DNA of 64,000 nucleotides from contig NZ_CP053844.1 of the NCBI RefSeq assembly GCF_013201685.1, positions 1,364,001 through 1,428,000 on the forward strand, written 5' to 3'. The first letter of the stretch is position 1. The number at the start of each line of letters is the position of its first letter. Source of the DNA: Campylobacter geochelonis. GTDB lineage: Bacteria; Campylobacterota; Campylobacteria; Campylobacterales; Campylobacteraceae. The notes under the pieces are model-generated. The model was not told the DNA's origin and did no database searches. It saw nothing but the letters and a program-made list of their open reading frames with translations. Shown piece after piece: positions 47,503 through 55,009 of this stretch. The translations under genes and the position numbers were made by a program.

Positions 47503-47841
47503 TTATTTTTCCTTTTTGAAATCTAACGATTTGATTATATAAAAATTACCATTTTTAAAAGGTATAAACCAAAATTTAGGTCTGATTACCCTTTGACTAG
47601 AAAAAATGTCTGTCTTAGAAAAGCTCTTTTTAGTAACAGGATAGTCAATCCCACCTTTAAAGAGCTGATTACATCTAAGAATTCTAAAAAAAGTTGCAAA
47701 AAATGCTCTAAAAAACGAGCTGTTTTTAAAGTGCCAAACCGCATACTCCGAACAAGTTGGATAGTAGCGGCAGGATTTTGGAAGGGCGGGAGATATATAA
47801 ATTTGATAAATTTTTATAAGTTTAAGAGAGAGTTTTTTCAC
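47503..47841 (-). CDS. yidD: Membrane protein insertion efficiency factor YidD
   Basis: The 112-residue protein has the YidD core IKIYQIYISPALPKSCRYYPTCSEYA (split by position: SCRYYPTCSEYA at about residues 22-33) and RILRCNQLFKGGIDYP. It is a membrane-associated factor helping YidC-dependent insertion. It starts at GTG 47841, within the stop codon of rnpA (GTGA overlap). The C-terminal region is longer than in E. coli (85 residues), with a hydrophilic extension. Confidence 0.92.
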   Translation of the reverse strand: MKKLSLKLIKIYQIYISPALPKSCRYYPTCSEYAVWHFKNSSFFRAFFATFFRILRCNQLFKGGIDYPVTKKSFSKTDIFSSQRVIRPKFWFIPFKNGNFYIIKSLDFKKEK

Positions 47842-48173
47842 TTTAAAATATCCATTTTTCTAAACGACCATCTTAAATTTTTCTCTATTGCGCCAAATTT
47901 CATCTCATTTATCCCAGCTTTCGTTATGATAACAAAGCTTCCAGATTTTAGCTCGTTTTTAATGTTTAAAAAAGCAGCCTTAATAAGCCTTTTAGCACGA
48001 TTTCTAATGACCGCTTTTCCTATTTTTTTGCTAGCTACAACTGCAAATTTTTTTTGCTCAGAAGCTAAAAAATAAACAACAGCACATTCGCAATGCCATT
48101 TTTTCGCCTCATCGTAAATTTTTTTAAACTCTTTTGCTTCATTTATCGAAGCAAATTTACCTAAGCTGCCAAT
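47838..48173 (-). CDS. rnpA: Ribonuclease P protein component RnpA with ATT start
   Basis: The minus-strand frame ending at TGA 47838 encodes 111 residues with the RnpA core [36 protein letters not shown] (RNR motif, split around residue 55) and LIKAAF. It binds RNase P RNA for tRNA 5' processing. The frame is closed upstream by TAG (48182-48180), leaving only AAG-CAG-ATT before the conserved part; no ATG, GTG or TTG exists until far inside. ATT at 48173 has AAAAGG about 9 bases before it. The gene overlaps the end of rpmH by 13 bases. Confidence 0.85.
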   Translation of the reverse strand: MGSLGKFASINEAKEFKKIYDEAKKWHCECAVVYFLASEQKKFAVVASKKIGKAVIRNRAKRLIKAAFLNIKNELKSGSFVIITKAGINEMKFGAIEKNLRWSFRKMDILK

Positions 48174-48295
48174 CTGCTTCTACCTTTTGCACGTCTAGCG
48201 TTTATAACTTTACGACCATTTTTAGTCTTCATTCTAAGGCGAAAACCGTGTGTTCTCTTCTTAGGAGTCTTGTGTGGTTGATATGTTCTTTTCAT
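48161..48295 (-). CDS. rpmH: Ribosomal protein bL34
   Basis: The 44-residue protein begins [18 protein letters not shown] and continues with [18 protein letters not shown] before S-R-L-A-A, a standard bL34. AAAGGAAATCC precedes ATG 48295. It is the first gene of the rpmH-rnpA-yidD-yidC-jag-mnmE operon. The last codons contain the ribosome binding site and start of rnpA. Confidence 0.97.
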   Translation of the reverse strand: MKRTYQPHKTPKKRTHGFRLRMKTKNGRKVINARRAKGRSRLAA

Positions 48296-48329
48296 GGATT
48301 TCCTTTTTTATAAAATATACAGAACGATG

Positions 48330-48337
48330 ATTTTATC
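48330..48337 (-). promoter_or_regulatory. -10 element of the rpmH operon
   Basis: GATAAAAT on the minus strand fits gnTAnaAT exactly, 35 bases before the rpmH ATG, and is preceded by T-rich DNA rather than a clear -35 box, as is usual in Campylobacter. Confidence 0.5.
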
Positions 48338-48499
48338 TTAAATTTACTTAAAAGCTTTTTAATATCATACAATTTTTAAATTTAACAAATTTATTTTCAT
48401 CTTTAAAACTTTTTGACATACTTTAACAAAAATGAGCTTTTCTAATCATTTATCATTTTAATGTATACTTCTTGCTTCATTTTGCTAAAAAGGAACTTT

Positions 48500-48991
48500 A
48501 TGAGCAGAGTTTTAAACATATATCTATTTTTACTAGCCGCATTGATTGGTATCGAAATCAGCGTTGGCGCGCTGGTTGCTCCAGTTATATTTTTCCCAGC
48601 TAGTATCATCGGCGAAGGAATTTTGACGCACTTTCAAAGCGGACAACTGATGACTCAAATTTTTCTTAAATTTAACAACATTCTTTTTACAATCGCCGTT
48701 ATATCTATAATCTATGAAATTTTAAATTTCATAACAGCAAAAAACGAGAGCTTTAATTTCAAATTTTCAACCTTAATGCTATCTTTGATAAATTTGGTTT
48801 TAAGTGCTGCTTTTGTCTTTTATTTCACCGACTATATCGTTGATGCGCAGAATTTAGGAGTAGTCGCAACGCAAAACGAAGCGTTCGCACAAATTCACAA
48901 AACTAGCGAATGGTGTATGAAAATCATGATGGTAGCGCAGTTTATACTATTTTTTATGAGATTTCCAAGAGCAGCAAAAGAACAAGCGTAA
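48500..48991 (+). CDS. DUF4149-like inner-membrane protein
   Basis: ATG 48500 follows AAAAAGGAA, so I prefer it to the upstream ATG at 48461. The 163-residue protein has four hydrophobic segments (about residues 5-30, 55-78, 90-115, 140-158) and a conserved-looking first helix L-F-L-L-A-A-L-I-G-I-E-I-S-V-G. The pattern fits the DUF4149 family found in Campylobacter and Helicobacter; function unknown. It is divergent from rpmH and 14 bases upstream of the thioesterase gene, likely one transcript. Confidence 0.7.
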   Translation: MSRVLNIYLFLLAALIGIEISVGALVAPVIFFPASIIGEGILTHFQSGQLMTQIFLKFNNILFTIAVISIIYEILNFITAKNESFNFKFSTLMLSLINLVLSAAFVFYFTDYIVDAQNLGVVATQNEAFAQIHKTSEWCMKIMMVAQFILFFMRFPRAAKEQA

Positions 48992-49005
48992 AAGTAGTTT
49001 AAGAA

Positions 49006-49407
49006 ATGAAAGTTCGAATTTATTACGAAGATACCGACGCTGGCGGAATAGTATACCACGCAAACTACATAAAATTCTGCGAGCGAGCAAGAAGCGAGAT
49101 GTTTTTTAACTCAAGCGTTGCACCTTTTACGCCAAATAGGCATTTTGTCGTAACAACAATGGAGGCTAAATTTATAAAACCAGCATTTTTAGGGGATTTA
49201 CTAGAGATAAAAACTTCTATAAAAAGTGCAAAAAAAGCAAGTGCGATTTTACATCAAGAAATTTATAAAGTTGGTAGTTTAAATGCCACTTGCGCGCCTC
49301 AACTTATCTTTCAAGCCGATATCACGGTTGCATTTTTAGTAGATAAAAAACTAGCTAAAATGGACGATGAGATAGTTGAATTTATGAAAAGTAAGCAAGA
49401 AAATTAA
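49006..49407 (+). CDS. ybgC: YbgC-type acyl-CoA thioesterase
   Basis: The 133-residue hot-dog-fold protein shows YYEDTDAGGIVYHANYIKF (about residues 5-23) with the catalytic aspartate, followed by ERARSEMF. YbgC homologues hydrolyse short-chain acyl-CoA or acyl-ACP and associate with the Tol-Pal system or phospholipid metabolism. No tol genes are nearby. The length is typical and it ends the short two-gene operon. Confidence 0.9.
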   Translation: MKVRIYYEDTDAGGIVYHANYIKFCERARSEMFFNSSVAPFTPNRHFVVTTMEAKFIKPAFLGDLLEIKTSIKSAKKASAILHQEIYKVGSLNATCAPQLIFQADITVAFLVDKKLAKMDDEIVEFMKSKQEN

Positions 49408-49907
49408 AAATTAACTACAACTGTTATGAAAATATGCAAATTTAGAAAAATTAAATTAAGTGATTTGAAACAAGCAGACATTAAATTTTAATAAAAGATT
49501 AACTATACAAATTCACGCCTTAAAATTTTTAAGATATTACTCATAAAAACTAACTCTTAAGCAAAAGCCGACACAAATTTCTACTAGCTTTTGTCGCGCT
49601 AAATTTATAGTGTTATTTAAACAAAATCACTATAAGAATTATAAGCAAAAAATATAAAATAAAATTTGATATTTGTATTTTAAGAGCATTTCCACAAAAC
49701 AACAATTTAAATTTTCTAACCAAATAAAGTTTAAAGAGCTATAAAAGCTCTTTAATTCGCACTTTATCTGTAAATTTTAACAACATCAACGCATAAAATA
49801 TCTTAAATTTACATACTAAATTTTACCAAAACAGATTCATAAAAAACTTTTGCTAAGAAACCAAACCAAATCTTAAGCGCTATAGGTCGATTTTCTAGCA
49901 TTAGGCT
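49408..49907. other. Gene-free spacer with two hairpins
   Basis: No coding region found. TTAAAGAGCT/AGCTCTTTAA (49731-49755, 5-base loop) could end leftward transcription of the WYL operon. A GCAAAAGC...GCTTTTGT pairing at about 49561-49593 could end the thioesterase transcript. The rest is AT-rich without recognisable features. Confidence 0.45.
49731..49755 (-). terminator. Probable terminator of the WYL operon
   Basis: TTAAAGAGCT and AGCTCTTTAA form a 10-bp perfect stem with a 5-base loop, about 150 bases beyond the end of the extended last frame of the operon at 49908. It is symmetric and could serve both strands. The U tract is short. Confidence 0.5.
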
Positions 49908-50048
49908 TTAAAACCTTATCGGCTCATCACTTAGCATAGCTTTATCAAACGTATTAAAATCAGCATATTCAAGTATAGTTCCATAAGCACTATTAATGCC
50001 AACCAAGCTTTTTACAAAAGCAACGTGGTTATCATTGCAAATAGCTTT
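49908..50048 (-). pseudogene. In-frame 46-codon continuation after the stop of the 580-residue gene
   Basis: Reading on past TAA 50051-50049 gives K-A-I-C-N-D-N-H-V-A-F-V-K-S-L-V-G-I-N then further protein-like sequence ending S-D-E-P-I-R-F at TAA 49908. It has no start codon or ribosome binding site of its own. It looks like the natural C-terminus of the gene (about 627 residues in total) separated by one stop codon. Confidence 0.6.
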
Positions 50049-51791
50049 TTACAAATCAGCAAAAGAGCTATCTAAACTCAGCTTTAAATTTAAAAATTTA
50101 GTTGAGATCATCTCTTCTAATTTTGCATTATCTTCCATAAGCTTTGGTAAATACTTATCAACCATAGCTTCTATCTTCGCTCGTTTCATGTTTGATTTTT
50201 TTAAGGATGAAAACATAACAAAGAAAGAATTTATCGAAGCTTCTATAGCTTTAGTTCCAAGAACAACTGCTATAGCTCCAACAACAATCACTATAAAAGA
50301 AGATAGGTATTCTGCAGTTGTAGGACCTACCATTGAAGCAAAAAAAGCTTCTAATTGTTTTTCATAAACATTAGCCAATATAACAATAGACGCCGAAAAA
50401 ATGGCTTTTATTATAGTAGAAAGTAGATCTTCAAAACTATTTACTTTACCAGTAATAAAATCATAAAATGCATTATAAATAGATTTTGCTGAATCTCTAA
50501 CACTTTTCCATATAGATGTTACCATTCTTGAAAAAGATTTAAATACCTGAGATACGATTCCCATCAACACTTCTAATGCGCCATAAGAACTGCCTCTGAT
50601 AAATCCATCTTTTTTAAAAGAAGCCATAGCTTTTTTTATAAGTCTTTTTATCCTATCTAACGCACTTATTTTTTCGCCATTCTCGCTTAAGGCATCTTTT
50701 ATCTCATATATAGCTCCGTTTACTAAAGTAGACAAAGCAACCATAGCTCCATCAGAAAGTCCAGCTTGAACCATGTGCCCAGTAGCAACAGCAGTTTGTA
50801 CTGCAACAGCTGTTGTTTTTGGATTTTCACACATACTTCTCCAAATAAAATTTTGCTCTTTTTTTAACTTTTCTTTTACATCTTGGGCTGCTTTTTTCTT
50901 ATCTTCTGGTGTATTTGGGTCATTGATTATCTTATCTAACTCATTTATATGTTTTTGATAGTCATCGCGCGGAACTTTAAACTGGTCAACTTCACTATAT
51001 TTACGGACATAGTTTCCATTTTCATCTTTTTTATAAACAATATTACCATTTTCATCTTTTACGTTTTTACCATTTTCATCTTTTAATGGAACTTTTTTAA
51101 GCATGCTATCGACATTTTTTACAACTTTATGTTGAGCTGTTGTCTTGCCGTTATCTTTGCTGATTTTAATCGTATCGGTCGTTTCATCATTAGCATTATA
51201 TTCTTTAGCTAATTTTGATATTACACTATTTTTATCTTTCATCTGCTCTAATTCATCAGTGTAATTCTGCAATACATGCTCATATTTTTTTCTATCTTTT
51301 GGACTTAAATTTTCTGGCTTTTTACCATCTTCAATCATTCCAGCTACTGTTTTTAAGTCGGCTATCTCATCGGTTCTATAGGTTTTAGCGCCAGTATCAA
51401 ACAGGCTATCTTTTATATTTGAGCTGCCTACTTCTAATGGTTCAAACATATAACCACTGTATGCATTTTTGCCCTTTTCTTTGGCTTCTTTTTGCATTTT
51501 TGCTTTTTCTTCATCGCTTTTTCCTTCAAATTCGGCTTTTCTTTTTTGAAAGCTTTCATCTGATTCGTTTTGTTTTTGCTTTGGTTCTATGTTTGGATTT
51601 AGCATGCCTTTTCTCTTATCGCTTTGATAAAAGATATTATTTGTAGCAGTTACGCTAGATCCATAAGCTTTGAATGTATTTAGACTGAAGGTACTTAGTT
51701 TAATTTTTAGTTTAAAGACGTTTAAATCACGCCTTGCAAGAATTTGTGTTGCTATCTCATCAATTATCTCTTCATATATCGGTTTTGACAT
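50049..51791 (-). CDS. Large charged protein with C-terminal membrane helices, unknown (last gene of WYL operon)
   Basis: The 580-residue protein has a strongly charged N-terminal half rich in Lys/Glu/Asn, with three degenerate K-D-E-N-G repeats at about residues 235-262. The C-terminal half has hydrophobic segments near residues 330-360 and 455-535 (IIKAIFSASIVILANVY and FIVIVVGAIAVVLGTKA). AAAGGA precedes ATG 51791. The stop TAA at 50049 is followed in frame by 46 more codons ending at 49908, whose sequence (KAICNDNHVAFVKSLVGIN...) continues the helical character, so the gene may be cut by a nonsense mutation. No family recognised. Confidence 0.75.
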   Translation of the reverse strand: MSKPIYEEIIDEIATQILARRDLNVFKLKIKLSTFSLNTFKAYGSSVTATNNIFYQSDKRKGMLNPNIEPKQKQNESDESFQKRKAEFEGKSDEEKAKMQKEAKEKGKNAYSGYMFEPLEVGSSNIKDSLFDTGAKTYRTDEIADLKTVAGMIEDGKKPENLSPKDRKKYEHVLQNYTDELEQMKDKNSVISKLAKEYNANDETTDTIKISKDNGKTTAQHKVVKNVDSMLKKVPLKDENGKNVKDENGNIVYKKDENGNYVRKYSEVDQFKVPRDDYQKHINELDKIINDPNTPEDKKKAAQDVKEKLKKEQNFIWRSMCENPKTTAVAVQTAVATGHMVQAGLSDGAMVALSTLVNGAIYEIKDALSENGEKISALDRIKRLIKKAMASFKKDGFIRGSSYGALEVLMGIVSQVFKSFSRMVTSIWKSVRDSAKSIYNAFYDFITGKVNSFEDLLSTIIKAIFSASIVILANVYEKQLEAFFASMVGPTTAEYLSSFIVIVVGAIAVVLGTKAIEASINSFFVMFSSLKKSNMKRAKIEAMVDKYLPKLMEDNAKLEEMISTKFLNLKLSLDSSFADL

Positions 51792-51834
51792 TTTTTATCC
51801 TTTATAGAATTAGGGCAAATTTGCCCTTTTTTGT

Positions 51835-52842
51835 TTATTCTGCTTCGATATCTTTAATTTTACTAAGTATTTTTTTAGTTTTAAAATTTACAACTATACA
51901 TTTTTTATCTATCTCACCTTCTTCATCTAGCAGTGGGATAACGATGATATTTTTAATAGTTTGAGCTAGTAAAAGCATCTTGTGAACTAACTCTTTCTCG
52001 CTATTATCATATGTAGCGTAGTCGATATTTCTATTCACTAACCTTATAAAACTTGGATTAAACATATTAAATACATCTACAGTATTTTTTATCGTATCTC
52101 TTATACTATCTATTAATTTAGATATCTTTTTAAGACTTAGTATAATGGTATTATTTGACTCTTTTAAAACTTTTGCTTTATTTAGGTTATTATATGCTTC
52201 GTTTTTAGCTTTTTCAGCACTACTTGCCATTACAAGTGTAGCTACAGCTAAAGCTGGACCAGCTACTAAGCCGCCTAACACATACATTCCACCAGCCATG
52301 CCAAGCCCACCACTTGCTAAAGAGCCTCCGCCTAACCACGCCAATGTTGCATTTGTAGCTGCTACTCCACTTAGCGTGCTTATAGCTGTCCCAGTCGATG
52401 CAGTAGCTAAAAGCCCAACAGAGCCATAAGCGCCAAATCCAGCCACCGCTCCAGCTGTTGCACCAGCTACAGAACCTAAAACTGTAGTCATATTTAAAAC
52501 ATCGTTCTTAAACTCTTCAAACTCATGGTTATCTATATGGAGTTCTTTATCATTAAAAAGCTCTTCGTTAAAATCAAAATTTTTAATCTTTTTAAAATTA
52601 TCTAAAAAGTCATTTATTTGATTTTTGAATATAGCCATCTTATAACTTCCAAAGTTTGTTATATGCTTGTTTGTTTTCTTTCTTTTAGTATCTAAAAGCT
52701 CAAGCGAATCATTATAAATGTCTTGAGCAAGTTTATTTACTCTTTTGCTTTCCTCAGAATCGCTATAAGTGTCATAAGCTTTTTTAGCTCCAAAAATAGC
52801 ACTAACCCCTATAATGGCAATCGGTATCAACGGTAATGGCAT
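51835..52842 (-). CDS. Glycine-rich (glycine-zipper-like) membrane protein of the WYL operon
   Basis: The 335-residue protein has a short N-terminal hydrophobic segment (about residues 3-19), a charged helical part, then a long Gly/Ala/Ser/Thr-rich hydrophobic core (about residues 122-205) with G-S-V-A-G-A-T-A-G-A-V-A-G-F-G-A-Y-G-S-V-G type packing, and a mixed C-terminal domain. Glycine-zipper cores occur in membrane-inserting and pore-forming proteins, but no activity is established. AAAGGATAAATT precedes the ATG. It lies 43 bases before the 580-residue gene. Confidence 0.75.
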   Translation of the reverse strand: MPLPLIPIAIIGVSAIFGAKKAYDTYSDSEESKRVNKLAQDIYNDSLELLDTKRKKTNKHITNFGSYKMAIFKNQINDFLDNFKKIKNFDFNEELFNDKELHIDNHEFEEFKNDVLNMTTVLGSVAGATAGAVAGFGAYGSVGLLATASTGTAISTLSGVAATNATLAWLGGGSLASGGLGMAGGMYVLGGLVAGPALAVATLVMASSAEKAKNEAYNNLNKAKVLKESNNTIILSLKKISKLIDSIRDTIKNTVDVFNMFNPSFIRLVNRNIDYATYDNSEKELVHKMLLLAQTIKNIIVIPLLDEEGEIDKKCIVVNFKTKKILSKIKDIEAE

Positions 52843-52845
52843 AAT

Positions 52846-53109
52846 TTATCCTTTTTTATAAATTTCTTTTAGTTTTTTACAAGACTCTTCATTTATCTTA
52901 TAAAACTCATCTTTACTAAAGTATCTATGATACTTCACCTTATACATCTCGTCAATCCTACAAATCGGTGGGCGAGAACTATAAATTTGACATAAATTTT
53001 TATCTTTATCTAAATTTATGCAAATTCCATCTCCATTATCAAATTCTTTAAGCTCTTCAATGCCTTTGATATATCTACAACATATCCCACAACAATCACA
53101 GCTAAACAT
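52846..53109 (-). CDS. YkgJ-type cysteine-cluster protein
   Basis: The 87-residue protein begins M-F-S-C-D-C-C-G-I-C-C-R-Y and has two further cysteines in G-D-G-I-C-I-N-L and L-C-Q-I-Y, then S-R-P-P-I-C-R. This is the CxxCxxCC-type pattern of the YkgJ family, predicted to bind Zn or an Fe-S cluster. The family sometimes works as an Fe-S or zinc-binding accessory factor; its job here is unknown. It lies 3 bases before the glycine-rich gene. Confidence 0.85.
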   Translation of the reverse strand: MFSCDCCGICCRYIKGIEELKEFDNGDGICINLDKDKNLCQIYSSRPPICRIDEMYKVKYHRYFSKDEFYKINEESCKKLKEIYKKG

Positions 53110-53116
53110 CTTTTAT

Positions 53117-53539
53117 CTATGAATTAATAATTTTTGAAAGAGCTAGATTATAATTTACAATATTTCCAACCCATTTTTCGCATAAAGAGTAAACCTCCGC
53201 AGTAGCATTTAACTCTCTTATCGCTATTAAATTTATTTCTTGTCTAATATCGCTTTTTAAACTAGACATTAGTATTTTAGCCTCTAAATAATACCTTATA
53301 TCTATATTGTGCAAAAGCTCCCTTATCTCCTCTTCAAACAGCTCTTTTTCTAACTCAAACACAACGCTTATCTCTTGAGCATACTCTTTTAATTCACTTA
53401 AATTTACAGTTTTTAAATTTGACTCTTTTATATAAGAATTCATAACTTCATCAAAGTTATCATAATCAAACAGTAAAATTCCAGCTAGTTTTATAAACCT
53501 TTTTTTCATATCATCACTTTTAAATTTGTTTAAAAACAT
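53117..53539 (-). CDS. Helical protein of unknown function in the WYL operon
   Basis: The 140-residue protein is predicted almost entirely helical, acidic and rich in Leu/Glu/Ile, with no signal peptide or membrane helix. I do not recognise a family. Its size and helical content resemble the TerB-like protein encoded just upstream (2 bases apart), so it may be a partner or diverged relative. ATG 53539 has AAAAGGAG before it. Confidence 0.7.
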   Translation of the reverse strand: MFLNKFKSDDMKKRFIKLAGILLFDYDNFDEVMNSYIKESNLKTVNLSELKEYAQEISVVFELEKELFEEEIRELLHNIDIRYYLEAKILMSSLKSDIRQEINLIAIRELNATAEVYSLCEKWVGNIVNYNLALSKIINS

Positions 53540-53541
53540 TT

Positions 53542-54009
53542 TTAACTCCTTTTACTTTCTGCATACATAGCTTCTATTTCATCAACAAAATTCAAACTAG
53601 CTACTATATTTTTAGCCAAATTTTTCATCTTAGTGCTCAAATTATGATCTCTTTCATTAATTTTTTTTCTCAATCTTTTTAATATATCCGTTTCTATAGC
53701 GCTTAGACTCCCATCTCTTTTTATAGTTAAAGCAAACAATTCAAAATAAGCTATCTTGCTTGCTTTTTCATCTAAACTATATATATTTTTTTCAATTTTT
53801 ATTCTATACTCGTTAAAATCTTCAGTAAAATTTTCTATGATAGCATCATATCTTAACTGCTTTTCAGGGGCTTTTAAGTTCATCTCATCGCAATACTCTT
53901 GCAATATTTTATCCTCAACTTCATCTATAATACCATCAGACCTAGTACATATAATAGCTAAGTCTAAAAATATCTTTTTTGCCTCTTCACCTAACATGTA
54001 TAGCAACAT
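53542..54009 (-). CDS. TerB-like protein in the WYL operon
   Basis: The 155-residue helical protein has the repeated TerB signature D-G-x-x-x-x-x-E: C-T-R-S-D-G-I-I-D-E-V-E-D (about residues 22-34) and I-K-R-D-G-S-L-S-A-I-E (about residues 95-105). TerB-fold proteins bind divalent metal and join membrane-linked stress and phage-resistance modules. ATG 54009 overlaps the end of the WYL gene by 19 bases and is preceded by AAAAGGAG. Translation is therefore coupled to the regulator. Confidence 0.75.
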   Translation of the reverse strand: MLLYMLGEEAKKIFLDLAIICTRSDGIIDEVEDKILQEYCDEMNLKAPEKQLRYDAIIENFTEDFNEYRIKIEKNIYSLDEKASKIAYFELFALTIKRDGSLSAIETDILKRLRKKINERDHNLSTKMKNLAKNIVASLNFVDEIEAMYAESKRS

Positions 54010-54887
54010 TTTCTCTCCTTTTCTAAATAAATTTGTAACTCGTTTAAGAACTCATCTTTTAACCAAAGCGGTTCTAACACAAAAATTTCTGGCATCCAAT
54101 AACGGATAACCCCCTTTATATCGTTTAAAAAACCAACCTTTGTTTCAAAAATCAACCAACCTCCTTTTGCATCTTCTATGATTTTTTGTTCTGGAAAAAG
54201 CTTTCTTCTAAGCAAAAACTCTTTTATGTTTTTGCTTGCTTTTAATTTTATAGTTGTTAAGTTTTCACTTGGAAATGTAGAAATTTCGCCATCGACTAGA
54301 CGTTCAAATTTAGTGTTTTTTTCAAAACAACCTTCCACGACCAACTCTTTTATGTTTTTAAAAGTAAAATTTTTAAGCTTGTCGTTTTCACTAGCACATA
54401 GATACCAAATTCCATGTAAATTTATAAGTTTGTATGGATTGACTATCCGCTTTTTATCTTTATAATCAAACTTTAAACTTTGGTTGTTTTCTATAGCACT
54501 TTTGGCAGTTTTAAAGAGTGTTGTGTCGATTTTTTCATACTCAAAACCAACTATTTTGATTGAGTTATTGTTTTGTATATCAGCATAATTATCATCTGGA
54601 TAGAGTCCAAAAATACCGCTTTTTTTACTAAATTTAATTAAATCATATTTTTTTATATTGTAGTTTGTATAATCAAGAAAATAAAATCCATTTTCACAGA
54701 CAACAGGAAGATGAGCGATTCTTTGTTTTAAATCTCGCCTGATAGTTCTAGCACTTACGTTGAATTCTTCACTAAGCTCGGCTATGCTAAGTTTTTCGCC
54801 GCAGAGTAAAAGCTCGATAATCCTAGTTATTCTAACTGCGAATCTATCATAATGCTCCCCCCCCCCCGCAAGGTTTTCATAAATCAC
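53991..54887 (-). CDS. HTH-WYL transcriptional regulator with G11 slippery tract
   Basis: The intact frame runs from GTG 54887 (298 residues): a G11 tract at codons 7-11, a DeoR-type winged HTH (about residues 17-60, with LSIAELSEEFNVSARTIRRDL), then a WYL domain with the G-I-W-Y-L motif (about residues 159-163) and a C-terminal WCX-like extension. WYL regulators sense a nucleic-acid or nucleotide ligand, and several (BrxR, CapW) repress phage-defence operons. A better placed start, ATG 54880 with AAGAG six bases before it, is out of frame at G11 and would be in frame at G9 or G12. It probably controls its own operon through the repeat at 54924. Confidence 0.85.
   Translation of the reverse strand: MIYENLAGGGEHYDRFAVRITRIIELLLCGEKLSIAELSEEFNVSARTIRRDLKQRIAHLPVVCENGFYFLDYTNYNIKKYDLIKFSKKSGIFGLYPDDNYADIQNNNSIKIVGFEYEKIDTTLFKTAKSAIENNQSLKFDYKDKKRIVNPYKLINLHGIWYLCASENDKLKNFTFKNIKELVVEGCFEKNTKFERLVDGEISTFPSENLTTIKLKASKNIKEFLLRRKLFPEQKIIEDAKGGWLIFETKVGFLNDIKGVIRYWMPEIFVLEPLWLKDEFLNELQIYLEKERKCCYTC
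54857..54867 (-). repeat. Poly-G/C contingency tract (11) at the start of the WYL regulator gene
   Basis: Eleven consecutive C on the plus strand, G11 in the coding strand. With G11 the GTG 54887 frame is open and the ATG 54880 frame stops after 17 codons; with G9 or G12 the ATG frame is open. No in-frame start exists between the tract and the HTH, so translation must cross it. Confidence 0.92.
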
Positions 54888-54906
54888 TCTTAATTATTTT
54901 TTAAGT

Positions 54907-54938
54907 ATTATACTTTATTGTTATGACAGGTTGTGTCA
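54907..54938 (-). promoter_or_regulatory. Promoter and candidate operator of the WYL operon
   Basis: On the minus strand a TATAAT -10 element lies at 54912-54907. Inverted repeat TGACA-N5-TGTCA at 54924-54938 sits about 11 bases upstream of it, covering the -24 to -38 region. WYL regulators of defence operons bind inverted repeats in this kind of position. Binding by this protein is inference. Confidence 0.6.
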
Positions 54939-55009
54939 CTTTATGAATAAAATTTGAAGATTATTTAAAATGTTGGTTAAAATTTTAAATAATTTAACCA
55001 ACATTTGCG

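Noticed and set aside
47593-48075. Plus-strand 160-codon open frame
   Set aside because: It is antisense to yidD and rnpA, both clearly recognised on the minus strand.
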